A DNA stretch of 64,000 nucleotides from DASZIT01 sp963770635 (GTDB lineage: Bacteria; Actinomycetota; Acidimicrobiia; Acidimicrobiales; RAAP-2), in contig CAVYQI010000007.1 of the NCBI GenBank assembly GCA_963770635.1, positions 310,001 through 374,000 on the forward strand, written 5' to 3'. The translations under genes were made by a program, and so were the position numbers. The notes under the pieces are model-generated. The model did not search any database. It was given only the letters and a program-made list of their open reading frames with translations, and was not told the origin of the DNA. Shown one piece after another: positions 52,507 through 60,386 of the stretch (its first letter is position 1; each line of letters opens with the position of its first letter).

Positions 52507-54162
52507 ATGACCAAGTGGAATTTCGCAGACGTCTGGGAAACGGTGGCCGAGACGCTGCCCGAGGCTCCCGCCCTGACCCAGGGGTCCCGCACCCAGTCGT
52601 GGCAGGAGACCGACCGCCGGGCGGACAACGTGGCGCGGTGGCTCCTGGGTGCCGGCGTGGCCAAGCAGGACAAGGTTGCCCTCTACCTCTACAACTGCCC
52701 CGAGTACATGGAGGCAACCTTCGCCATCTTCAAGATCGGCCTGGTGCCCATCAACACCAACTACCGGTATGCCGACAACGAGCTCGCCTACCTGTGGGAG
52801 AACGCCGACGCGGTGGCGGTGGTCTTCCACGGGGTGTTCACCGAACGCATCGAGGGCGTCCGTGACCGGGTCCCAGGTATCCGAAGCTGGTTGTGGGTGG
52901 ACGACGGGACCTCTCCCTGTCCCTCGTGGGCGGTGGCCTACGAGAGCGTCGCCACCGACGACGCCACCCGCGATGGTGCCGGCGACGCCGGCGAGCGGAC
53001 CCGGGCCCCGTGGGGACGGAGCCCCGACGATCTCAACCTGCTCTACACCGGCGGGACCACCGGCATGCCCAAGGGGGTCATGTGGCGCCAGGATGACCTC
53101 TTCGCCCTGTTGAACGGATCGGGTTTCCGGCAGTACGGCGAGGAGGCCGGCGTCGAGGGAGTCCGGCAGTCCCTGTCCGAGCAGGGACCGGGGATGACCC
53201 TGCTGCCGGCCTGTCCCCTGATGCACGGGACCGGAGGGTTCACCGCCCTCGAGTGCCTGAGCGAGGGAGGCAGAGTGGTGCTGCTGGCCTCGCGGCAGTT
53301 CGACCCGATCGAGCTCCTCGACACCGTGGAGCGGGAGAAGGTCAACGGCCTGATCATCGTGGGCGACGCCTTCGCCAAGCCGATCCTGGCCGCGCTGGAC
53401 GCCGATCCCGATCGATGGGACCTGACCAGCCTGATGGGGATCATCTCCTCCGGGGTGATGTGGAGCGAGGAGACCAAGCAGGGTCTGCTCCGGCACCATG
53501 CCAACATGCTGCTGGTGGACGCCTTCTCCTCGTCGGAGGCCCTGGGCATGGGCAGTTCGATCTCGTCGGGGGCATCGGCCGCCCACACCGCCCAGTTCAC
53601 CCTCGGCCCGTTCGTCCGGGTCCTGGATCCCGACGGCCACGACGTGGTCCCCGGCTCGGCCCAGCCCGGCGTGCTGGCCCTCGGAGGCCGCATCCCTCTC
53701 GGCTACTACAAGGACGAGGTGAAGACCGCCGCCACCTTCCGCACCATCGACGGTTCGCGCTACTCGATACCCGGGGACTACGCCGAGGTGCGGGAGGACG
53801 GGAGCATCCACCTGTTGGGCCGGGGCTCGGTGGTGATCAACACCGGCGGCGAGAAGGTCTACCCCGAAGAGGTCGAGGAGGCCATCAAGACGGTCGGCGG
53901 AGTCCAGGACGCGGTGGCGGTCGGGATCCCCAACGAACGCTTCGGCGAGGAGATCGTCGCCGCGGTGGAGCTGGCCCCTGGCACCCCGGAAGGATCGGTG
54001 GCCGAGGACGCGGTCATCGAGCACGTGAAGGGTCAACTGGCCTCCTACAAAGCCCCGCGCCGGGTGCGGTTCGTGGCCACCATCGGTCGCTCACCGTCGG
54101 GCAAGGTCGACTACGCCAGGATCCGGGCCGAAACCGCGGCGTGGGTGGGCGTTGAGCTCTGA
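52507..54162 (+). CDS. Acyl-CoA synthetase / AMP-dependent ligase (FadD-like)
   Basis: 551 residues, ATG preceded by AAGGGGTGG. The AMP-binding signature is LLYTGGTTGMPKGVMWRQDD. YNCPEYMEATFAIFKIGLVP and YRYADNELAYLWENADA are the early family motifs, GYYKDEVKTAATFRTIDGSR and GDYAEVREDGSIHLLGRGSV the hinge, and INTGGEKVYPEEVEEAIK with the late catalytic lysine SPSGKVDYARI the C-terminal domain. It forms acyl-CoA from a fatty or steroid-derived acid. The GMPKGVMW variant is that of mycobacterial FadD family members acting on ring or side-chain acids. Stop overlaps the AarF gene start. Confidence 0.9.
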   Translation: MTKWNFADVWETVAETLPEAPALTQGSRTQSWQETDRRADNVARWLLGAGVAKQDKVALYLYNCPEYMEATFAIFKIGLVPINTNYRYADNELAYLWENADAVAVVFHGVFTERIEGVRDRVPGIRSWLWVDDGTSPCPSWAVAYESVATDDATRDGAGDAGERTRAPWGRSPDDLNLLYTGGTTGMPKGVMWRQDDLFALLNGSGFRQYGEEAGVEGVRQSLSEQGPGMTLLPACPLMHGTGGFTALECLSEGGRVVLLASRQFDPIELLDTVEREKVNGLIIVGDAFAKPILAALDADPDRWDLTSLMGIISSGVMWSEETKQGLLRHHANMLLVDAFSSSEALGMGSSISSGASAAHTAQFTLGPFVRVLDPDGHDVVPGSAQPGVLALGGRIPLGYYKDEVKTAATFRTIDGSRYSIPGDYAEVREDGSIHLLGRGSVVINTGGEKVYPEEVEEAIKTVGGVQDAVAVGIPNERFGEEIVAAVELAPGTPEGSVAEDAVIEHVKGQLASYKAPRRVRFVATIGRSPSGKVDYARIRAETAAWVGVEL

Positions 54163-55588
54163 GCCGGACCCGGGGTCACCCGGTTCTCCTGAGTTCTCCG
54201 AGGCTCCCGAGTCTCCCGGGAAGGACGGCTCCCCGGTCAAGCGCACCGGACGGTTCGGCCGGTCGGCGGCCTCGGCCCAGCTGGTAGGCCGGCTGGGCGC
54301 CTCGCGGATGACCGGCAAGATCCGGACCCGCCTGACCCCGGCCGACCGTCGGGAGGAGCGGGCCGCGGCCATGGAGCTCCGCACCGCCGAGCAGGTGGCG
54401 GAGTCCCTCGGTGACATGAAGGGCGCCTTGATGAAGCTGGGCCAGATCGCCAGCTTCCTGGACGAAGGTCTCCCCGAGCCCTACCGGGTGGCGCTGGCCC
54501 AGCTGCAGTCGGACGCCGCCCCGATGGCTCCGGAGCTGGCCGCCGGGGTCATCGAGTCGGAGCTCGGCCGGTCCCCGACCAAGATCTTCCGGGAGTGGGA
54601 CCCGGCACCACTGGCGGCGGCATCCATCGGCCAGGTCCACCGGGCGGTGACGAAGGACGGGCGGGAAGTGGCGGTCAAGGTCCAGTACCCGGGGGTGGCC
54701 GCCGCCATCGAGGCGGACCTGGCCAACACCGAGATGCTGGCCCGTTTTCTCCCGATGATGTTCCCGTCCCTTGACGCCAAGGTGCTGGCCACCGAGCTGC
54801 GGGACCGGCTGACCGAGGAGCTCGACTACATCCACGAGGCCGCCAACCAACGCCGGTTCTGCGACATCTACCGCGGCCACCCCTTCATCCACATTCCCGA
54901 AGTGGTGGACGAGCTCTCCACCCCGATGGTGCTCACCACCGAACTGGCCAACGGGGCGCGGTTTGCGGAGGTCGAGCAGTGGTCCGCCCACGAGCGGGAC
55001 CTGGCCGGCGAGACCCTGTTCCGGTTCGTGTTCCGGGGCATCAACCGGTTGGGGGTGTTCAACGGTGATCCCCATCCGGGGAACTACCTGTTCCGGCCGG
55101 GGGGCCAGATCACCTTCCTCGACTTCGGACTGGTGAAGGAGTTCGCGCCGGAAGAGACGGCCGTCTTCCACCGGTTGATCGAGACCCTGGTGCTCCAGGG
55201 GAATCCGGAGGGCTACCGCCGGACCCTCGAGTCGGTCGGGCTCCTGCGTCCGGACCCGTCACTCTCGACCGAGGAGGTGGCCGCCTACTTCAGCCACTTC
55301 TACGACCTGGTCATGGTCCGGGGCCGGCGCACCGTGGAGCACGAGTACGCCTCGGAAACGGTGCGGAGGGTGTTCAACTCCAAGAGCCCGGTGGCCAAGG
55401 CGGTCAGCCTCCCGTCGATGTTCGTGATCGTACAACGGATCAACCTCGGGCTGTATGCCCTTTTGGCCCGGTTGGGGGCCACCGCCGACTGGCGGGGCAT
55501 CGCCGAGGAGCTGTGGCCGATGGTCGACGGGCCCCCCACCACCCGGCTGGGCGAGGCCGAAGCCGAGTGGCTCAGCCGGACTCGCTGA
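54152..55588 (+). CDS. ABC1/UbiB/AarF family atypical kinase
   Basis: 478 residues from a TTG at 54152 overlapping the ligase gene by 11 bases. The family's KxGQ inhibitory motif appears as ALMKLGQIASFLD. The Ala-rich nucleotide loop is PLAAASIGQVHRAVTKDGRE, VAVKVQYPGVAAAIEADLAN carries the ATP lysine, LTEELDYIHEAANQRRFC the ExD region, NGDPHPGNYLFRPGGQI the catalytic loop and TFLDFGLVKEF the DFG. UbiB proteins support quinone biosynthesis or lipid handling, with ATPase rather than clear protein kinase activity; actinobacteria lack ubiquinone, so the role is open. Confidence 0.9.
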   Translation: MSSEPDPGSPGSPEFSEAPESPGKDGSPVKRTGRFGRSAASAQLVGRLGASRMTGKIRTRLTPADRREERAAAMELRTAEQVAESLGDMKGALMKLGQIASFLDEGLPEPYRVALAQLQSDAAPMAPELAAGVIESELGRSPTKIFREWDPAPLAAASIGQVHRAVTKDGREVAVKVQYPGVAAAIEADLANTEMLARFLPMMFPSLDAKVLATELRDRLTEELDYIHEAANQRRFCDIYRGHPFIHIPEVVDELSTPMVLTTELANGARFAEVEQWSAHERDLAGETLFRFVFRGINRLGVFNGDPHPGNYLFRPGGQITFLDFGLVKEFAPEETAVFHRLIETLVLQGNPEGYRRTLESVGLLRPDPSLSTEEVAAYFSHFYDLVMVRGRRTVEHEYASETVRRVFNSKSPVAKAVSLPSMFVIVQRINLGLYALLARLGATADWRGIAEELWPMVDGPPTTRLGEAEAEWLSRTR

Positions 55589-55739
55589 TCGGCAGGATGG
55601 GATCGGGTGCGATGGATCGCCGGCCCCGAAGCTGGGTACTCCACCCCCTCCTGGTCCCCAGCGCGCCCGGCCCCGCCGAGGGGTAATCTCGGCCGCCAAT
55701 CCCTCCCACCGTGCGCACCACGAGATCGGCGGACCAGGT

Positions 55740-56360
55740 ATGACCCTCAAAGTGGTAGGAGCCGGTGTCGGCCGGACGGGCACCAATTCGCTGAAGATCG
55801 CGCTGGAGCGTCTGCTTGGAGAGCCGTGTCACCACATGTACGAGATACTCGCGAATCCGGCGCAGATTCCCGAATGGATGGATGCCATCGAGGGTCGTCC
55901 GGTCGACTGGTCGACCATGCCCAAGGGCTATGCGGCGTTGGTCGATTGGCCGGGGGCGTCATTCTGGCCCGAGCTCTCCGCCGCCAATCCTGATGCCCTG
56001 GTATTGCTATCCGTTCGCGACCCCGAGGCTTGGTACAAGAGCGCATCCGACACCATCTTCCAGGTGCTCGACAACGCCCCACCCGAGATGCGCCCGTGGT
56101 TGGAGGCAGTGCACACCCTGTTACGTGATCGGTTCAGCGACCAGCTCGACGACCCCACGGCCATGATGGATGCCTATGCCCGTCACAACGACGCGGTGCG
56201 CCAGGCGATTCCGCCGGCGCGCCTGCTGGAATGGACCCCGACCGACGGCTGGGAGCCGATCTGCGAACGATTGGGCCTCGACGTGCCGGACGACCCGTTC
56301 CCGAAGACGAACAACACCAAGCAGTGGCGGGCGGATCTCGGGATGCCCCCTCTCCCCTAG
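55740..56360 (+). CDS. Sulfotransferase-family protein (Sulfotransfer_4 type)
   Basis: 206 residues. KVVGAGVGRTGTNSLKIALE is the 5'-phosphosulfate loop and ALVLLSVRDPEAWYKSASDT the 3'-phosphate motif (SVRDPxxW), both characteristic of the short Sulfotransfer_4 family. The C-terminal RLLEWTPTDGWEPICERLGL with PDDPFPKTNNTKQW is also conserved. Enzymatic sulfation is unproven for most members of this group. The protein is intact, unlike the sulfotransferase at 1.2 kb. Confidence 0.82.
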   Translation: MTLKVVGAGVGRTGTNSLKIALERLLGEPCHHMYEILANPAQIPEWMDAIEGRPVDWSTMPKGYAALVDWPGASFWPELSAANPDALVLLSVRDPEAWYKSASDTIFQVLDNAPPEMRPWLEAVHTLLRDRFSDQLDDPTAMMDAYARHNDAVRQAIPPARLLEWTPTDGWEPICERLGLDVPDDPFPKTNNTKQWRADLGMPPLP

Positions 56361-56377
56361 CCACTTCCTGGGCCGGG

Positions 56378-56626
56378 TCAGGCTGGTTGGCCCTCTGGCC
56401 GGCGGTGCCTCCACAAGTATTCGGCCCCGACAACTGACACCGAAACGAACGGCCCGCGTCCGGGCACGTGACGACGCTCGACCAAACCCCGGCCATTGGC
56501 TTCTTCCCACACCGGGAAGCGAGGACATGACGTCCGCCAGGCTTCGAGCACCTCGGCGGAGGGGCGCGGGCTGGTGCCCAACCACTCAAGGAGATCGAGG
56601 ATCAAATTCTCGAGGTTGTCGGTCAC
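56378..56626 (-). CDS. Small conserved protein encoded with the MarR regulator
   Basis: 82 residues, GTG start overlapping the marR stop (GTGA). NLENLILDLLEWLGTSPRPS, AEVLEAWRTSCPRFPVWEEA and NGRGLVERRHVPGRGPFVSV is a compact helix-helix-wing pattern that I know as a widespread but uncharacterised small bacterial protein. The wing-like end (RGLVxRRxxxGRGxxVxVxxxG) suggests a winged-helix fold. Translational coupling to the regulator implies a linked role. Confidence 0.65.
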   Translation of the reverse strand: MTDNLENLILDLLEWLGTSPRPSAEVLEAWRTSCPRFPVWEEANGRGLVERRHVPGRGPFVSVSVVGAEYLWRHRRPEGQPA

Positions 56627-57123
56627 CTGGCTCCAGACGAATCGAACGGAGCGACAACGATCTTCAGAAGCGCGGCCAGGTCGGAGCGCTGGCCATCGTC
56701 GAGGCCACTGAGCAGTGCATCTTCTTTCACCACGAGATCCTTGAGCGCGCTGTCCACGTTTCTTCGGCCGGCGGCCGTGAGCCGGATGCGAACCGATCGA
56801 GCGTCTCTCGGGTCCGGCCGACGACGCACGAGTCCTCGCTGCTCAAGATGATTGAGCCGGTTCGTCATCGTTCCCGAAGTGACCAGGGTCTGGGCGAGGA
56901 GCTGCCCGGGTGACAGGTCATGGGGCGGATCGGCGCGGCGGAGCGCGGAGAGTACGTCGAAGGTCCAGGTCTCGAGATCATGCCGGGCGAAGACGACGGA
57001 TCGCTGACGCTCGAGGTGGTGGGCCAGCCGGGTGACGCGGGACAGGACGCCGAGTGGCGACACATCGACGCCCGGAAGGGCCCGTCGCCATCCGGCGACC
57101 AGGTGTTCGACTTCGTCTTCCAT
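56623..57123 (-). CDS. MarR-family transcriptional regulator
   Basis: 166 residues, ATG preceded by GAGGACA. The winged helix-turn-helix is clear: DVLSALRRADPPHDLSPGQL, LAQTLVTSGTMTNRLNHLEQ and RGLVRRRPDPRDARSVRIRL, the wing with the DxRxxxxRL signature. The N-terminal helices form the dimer and ligand pocket. It is divergent from the methyltransferase gene at 57218 and the shared region carries a pair of near-identical repeats, so autoregulation and control of the methyltransferase are likely. Confidence 0.9.
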   Translation of the reverse strand: MEDEVEHLVAGWRRALPGVDVSPLGVLSRVTRLAHHLERQRSVVFARHDLETWTFDVLSALRRADPPHDLSPGQLLAQTLVTSGTMTNRLNHLEQRGLVRRRPDPRDARSVRIRLTAAGRRNVDSALKDLVVKEDALLSGLDDGQRSDLAALLKIVVAPFDSSGAR

Positions 57124-57156
57124 TCAGTGTCCTCAGTTGCCGGTGCCACAATATAC

Positions 57157-57209
57157 CTTGACATCAAGATATATGAGGGAATACTCTCTTTATGTCAAGA
57201 GATATGAGG
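57157..57209. promoter_or_regulatory. Candidate MarR operator/promoter region
   Basis: TCAAGATATATGAGG (57164-57178) and TCAAGAGATATGAGG (57195-57209) differ at one base and are spaced 31 bp, three helical turns. The first overlaps the inverted repeat CTTGACATCAAG (57157-57168). TTGACA at 57158-57163 and TACTCT at 57182-57187 could be the methyltransferase promoter, so a regulator bound here would block both directions. The region is strikingly A+T-rich for this window. Confidence 0.55.
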
Positions 57210-57217
57210 TGGGGTAG

Positions 57218-58051
57218 ATGGCTGAAGATGATCGAGATACCGGCGAGGTGAAGCAGCTTCGATCGGGAAGCTTTGGCGAGGTGGCGTCAACCTATGAGCG
57301 TTTCCGGCCAGGGCCGCCCTCTGCCGCCATCGCCTGGATGCTCCCGGATGCAGCCACCACCGTGGTCGATCTCGGTGCCGGAACCGGGGCGATGACCCAG
57401 GAGCTGGTGGGCAAGGTTGACCGCGTATTCGCGATCGAGCCCGATGATCGCATGCGCGGAATCCTGGCCAGCAAGCTCCCGGAAGTGACCGCCCTCAGTG
57501 GAACCGGCGAATCGATACCACTCGCTACCTCGTCAGTCGACGTGGTGCTGGCGTCCAGCTCCTGGCACTGGATGGAAGCGAATCGAGCCCGGCAAGAGAC
57601 CGCCCGGGTCCTCGTTCCCGGAGGAACCCTGGGCGTCGTATGGGCCGGGCCCGATCCCGACGGCCCGTTCGTCTCCCAGGCACAAGCCATGCTCTCGCAG
57701 ATGTCGTCGGGCCAGGCCGCGAGTTCCGATGGTGATCTTGATCTCGGCCGGGTGGTCATGGACACCGAGAACCGGGTCGAGTCCGTGTTGCGGATCCCGG
57801 AGGATTCGCCCTTCGCTCAGCCCGAGCACCAAGTCCTGGCTTGGGACGTGGCGCTGACGGCTGATGACCTCATGGGGCTGCTGGAGACCTTCAGTTGGAT
57901 CATCACCATGCCGGAGGATCGACGCACCCACGTCGTCTCTGAGGCTCGACGCCTGCTCCGCGACGAGCTCGGAATCTCCGGCGACGTGACGGTGGACGTT
58001 CAGTATCGATCAGAGGCGTGGCGGACTCGGTTGACCCGAAGCAAGGGCTGA
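57218..58051 (+). CDS. Class I SAM-dependent methyltransferase controlled by the MarR gene
   Basis: 277 residues, ATG preceded by GAGGTGGGG. SFGEVASTYERFRPGPPSAA is a typical Methyltransf_11/25 opening, VVDLGAGTGAMTQELVGKVD motif I, VFAIEPDDRMRGILASKLPE motif II and DVVLASSSWHWMEANRARQE the motif with the conserved SWHW, seen in UbiE-like/SmtA-like methyltransferases. The substrate is unknown; pairing with a MarR regulator suggests modification or detoxification of an aromatic compound. Its stop lies in a hairpin shared with the convergent gene. Confidence 0.82.
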   Translation: MAEDDRDTGEVKQLRSGSFGEVASTYERFRPGPPSAAIAWMLPDAATTVVDLGAGTGAMTQELVGKVDRVFAIEPDDRMRGILASKLPEVTALSGTGESIPLATSSVDVVLASSSWHWMEANRARQETARVLVPGGTLGVVWAGPDPDGPFVSQAQAMLSQMSSGQAASSDGDLDLGRVVMDTENRVESVLRIPEDSPFAQPEHQVLAWDVALTADDLMGLLETFSWIITMPEDRRTHVVSEARRLLRDELGISGDVTVDVQYRSEAWRTRLTRSKG

Positions 58052-58071
58052 AACGAGAAACTCAGCCCTTG
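58042..58071. terminator. Bidirectional hairpin containing both stop codons
   Basis: CAAGGGCTGA (58042-58051) and TCAGCCCTTG (58062-58071) form a perfect 10-bp stem with a 10-base loop. Each arm carries the TGA of one of the two convergent genes. There is no T tract in either direction. Confidence 0.55.
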
Positions 58072-58802
58072 TTGGCCCCGTGGGCCCGGACGAAGTCATT
58101 GACTGCGTAGTAAGCATCGATCGACTCGCCGGCGTCGCCCCAAAAGCCCTCCAAGACGTCGTAGGCCATCGACCCCTCGGTGATGTAGTGGTTGTTGACG
58201 TCGGTGATCTCCAGCTCGCCCCGACCCGAGGGCACCAACGAGGGAATGACGTCGAAGACGTCGGCGTCGTAGCAGTAGATCCCGGTGACGCCATACTTCG
58301 AAGGCGGTTGGTCGGGCTTCTCCACGATGCTGGTGATGCGTCCGTCGTCGAAGGAAGGTACCCCCAGGTGGCGCAGGTGCTCGTCCTCCTCCACCGGGGT
58401 CAGCAGGATGCGGGCGCCCCGAGGCTCGGCTCGGAAGGCGTCCACCATCGGCTTGATCGACTGCTCGACGACATTGTCGGCCAGCATCACCAGCACCGGG
58501 TCGCCGTCGACGAACCGCGCCGCCAGGCCCAGCGCCTCGGCGATGCCGCCCGGCCGCTCCTGGTAGCCGTAGCTCAGTCGGTCGATCCCGAACTCATAGC
58601 CGTTGCCCAACAACCGAAGGAACTCCCCGGCGTGGGTTCCTCCCGTTACCAACATGATCTCGGTGATCTCGGCGTGGACCAGCGCCTCGATGCACCAGTT
58701 GATCATCGGCCGGTCGTAGATCGGCAACAGGTGCTTGTTGGTGATGCGGGTGAGCGGATGGAGACGCGAGCCGGTACCGCCTGCGAGAATGACGCCCTTC
58801 AT
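58062..58802 (-). CDS. Sugar-1-phosphate nucleotidyltransferase (glucose-1-phosphate thymidylyltransferase-like)
   Basis: 246 residues. KGVILAGGTGSRLHPLTRIT plus NKHLLPIYDRPMINWCIEAL is the NTP-binding start (GGxGxRLxPLT...K.LLP). DPVLVMLADNVVEQSIKPMV holds the metal aspartate, LGVPSFDDGRITSIVEKPDQ and GELEITDVNNHYI the sugar-binding end. It resembles RmlA but is shorter (typical RmlA about 290), lacking the C-terminal allosteric helices, as in other actinobacterial short forms. Product probably dTDP-glucose or another NDP-sugar for surface glycans; no other sugar gene is adjacent. Confidence 0.85.
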   Translation of the reverse strand: MKGVILAGGTGSRLHPLTRITNKHLLPIYDRPMINWCIEALVHAEITEIMLVTGGTHAGEFLRLLGNGYEFGIDRLSYGYQERPGGIAEALGLAARFVDGDPVLVMLADNVVEQSIKPMVDAFRAEPRGARILLTPVEEDEHLRHLGVPSFDDGRITSIVEKPDQPPSKYGVTGIYCYDADVFDVIPSLVPSGRGELEITDVNNHYITEGSMAYDVLEGFWGDAGESIDAYYAVNDFVRAHGANKG

Positions 58803-58809
58803 GCCGGGC

Positions 58810-58815
58810 AGCCTA
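58810..58815 (-). promoter_or_regulatory. -10 box TAGGCT, leaderless promoter of the nucleotidyltransferase gene
   Basis: Minus-strand TAGGCT, seven bases GCCCGGC, then the ATG at 58802. Confidence 0.4.
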
Positions 58816-58837
58816 GGGCGAAATGAGTTGAGGTTCG

Positions 58838-59375
58838 TCAGGCGGCCGGCAGCACAACCGTGGATCTCCCGTTTTCATGGGTGGTGACCTGGCATCCGAG
58901 GGCCCTGAGCTCGGCGAGCTTGCGTCGGGCACGGAGTTCGGGGGAGTTTCGCCGGTCGAACCAGTCCGGGCCGAGATCGACGAAGGTGGTTTCGGGATCG
59001 GAGAGGATATGCCAGGCGGCGATCAAGATGGTGTGGCCAACCGCTTTGCGGGCACGGATCTTCCCCCGGCGACCCGAGAGCCGGTGGTATTGGGACGCGA
59101 GGTAGGTGCCCTTGGTGCGGGATGCGGCCATCGCGGCCACGGCCAAGTGGCGTTGGAGCCAGCTGTCGCCCTTCCTCGCCGTCCCCTTCTTCGACTTGCC
59201 GGCGGACTCGTGCTGTCCAGGGCACATGCCGGCCCAGGAGGCCAGATGACCGGGGGTTGGGAACTTGGTCATGTCCACCCCGATCTCGCCGATGATGGCT
59301 TCGGCGATCCGGCGATCCACGCCCGGGATGGTGCACAGCCGCTCCCGGGCATCAGCGAAAGGGGCGATGCACTAA
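58838..59375 (-). pseudogene. 3' remnant of an IS110-family transposase
   Basis: About 178 codons read FADARERLCTIPGVDRRIAE, AIIGEIGVDMTKFPTPGHLA, SWAGMCPGQHESAGKSKKGT and a C-terminal AVGHTILIAAWHIL. This is the Transposase_20 half of an IS110-family enzyme, with the SAGKSKKG serine region. The N-terminal DEDD domain is missing: the frame meets a stop just above 59375. It differs clearly from the intact IS110 transposase at 20.0-21.3 kb, so it comes from a separate insertion. It lies 54 bp from the serine hydrolase stop. Confidence 0.75.
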
Positions 59376-59429
59376 CGGGGATCGCCGGGGGCGGCCGAAG
59401 CCATGGCAGTGGCGACGCCGACCTGGTTC

Positions 59430-60320
59430 TCACCCCGTTCCGAGCTCCTCGAGGACGGCGTCGGCCAGCATCGGCCAGGCCGCACTGGCCCAGGGACCGA
59501 ATGCCCGGTCGGCCAAACCTGCGCAGGCGGCACCCGCCTCCGGGTCGATCCAGAAGAACGACCCGGATTGCCCAAAATGCCCGAAGGTGGCCGGCGAGTT
59601 CGATGCTCCCGTCCAGTGGGGCCACTTGTGGCCACGGATCTCCACCCCGAGTCCCCAGTCGCACGGATCGAAGCGACCGAACCCGGGGAGAACGCCGGAC
59701 AATCCGGGAAAGGCGACCGAGGTTGCCAGCTCATGGGTCTCGGTCCCGATCAGGGTCGGCACCGACCACTCGACCACGACGGCGAGGAGATCCTCGAGCG
59801 GCCCCCTGAGTCCGGAGGCCGCTCCCGTTGGAGTCGGTCCCGCATCACGATGCCCGGGATCGAAGGCGGTCCCCGACATTCCCAGCGGTTCGAGCACCGC
59901 ACCCGACGCGTACTCCCGGAACGACATCCCGGAGTGCTCGGTGATCGCCTCGGCGAGCACCTCGTAGCCAAGGTTGGAGTAGATGCGCCTCGTACCGGGT
60001 TCGGCCAGTCGCGGCTCGAGGCCGGGTGACAGATCGGGGATGAGACCAGAGGCATGGGCCAACAGGTGGCGGATCGTCGATCCCGGCGGGCCGGCGGGTA
60101 GATCGAGGGACACGGTGCCCTCCTCCACCGCCACCAACACCGCCAGCGCGGTGACCGGTTTGGTGACCGACGCCCAGGGAAACGACCGGGTCTGAGATCC
60201 CACCACCTCGACGGTCTCGGCGGTCGTCGACCCGTCATCGGCAACCGTCGGTCCGATGCGAACTTCCCCGACCGAGGCGGCGTCGACCGACCAGCTCCTG
60301 ACCAGGTCCAACGCGCCCAT
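59430..60320 (-). CDS. Serine hydrolase of the beta-lactamase/DD-peptidase fold
   Basis: 296 residues from the ATG at 60320. The catalytic set of the family is present: SxxK as ASVTKPVTAL (S51, K54), YxN as RIYSNLGYEVLAEAI, and HxG as FGHFGQSGSFFWID. LLAHASGLIPD is the usual LxxHxSGL segment. No signal peptide, so it is a cytosolic esterase/amidase-like member (class C-like, EstB type) rather than a penicillin-binding protein. Its leader would be about three bases long, given a TACGAT box at 60331-60336. Confidence 0.85.
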   Translation of the reverse strand: MGALDLVRSWSVDAASVGEVRIGPTVADDGSTTAETVEVVGSQTRSFPWASVTKPVTALAVLVAVEEGTVSLDLPAGPPGSTIRHLLAHASGLIPDLSPGLEPRLAEPGTRRIYSNLGYEVLAEAITEHSGMSFREYASGAVLEPLGMSGTAFDPGHRDAGPTPTGAASGLRGPLEDLLAVVVEWSVPTLIGTETHELATSVAFPGLSGVLPGFGRFDPCDWGLGVEIRGHKWPHWTGASNSPATFGHFGQSGSFFWIDPEAGAACAGLADRAFGPWASAAWPMLADAVLEELGTG

Positions 60321-60330
60321 AGACGTCATC

Positions 60331-60336
60331 ATCGTA
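60331..60336 (-). promoter_or_regulatory. -10 box TACGAT of the serine hydrolase gene
   Basis: Minus-strand TACGAT ends ten bases before the ATG at 60320. The divergent lipase -10 lies only 36 bases away, so the two promoters share their upstream DNA. Confidence 0.4.
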
Positions 60337-60372
60337 GGTCACTTCAAGCCGGCTCGACCGGTGACCGATGAC

Positions 60373-60378
60373 TACTGT
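60373..60378 (+). promoter_or_regulatory. -10 box TACTGT, leaderless promoter of the lipase gene
   Basis: TACTGT, eight-base spacer, then the ATG at 60387. Confidence 0.4.
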
Positions 60379-60386
60379 GAACTCCG

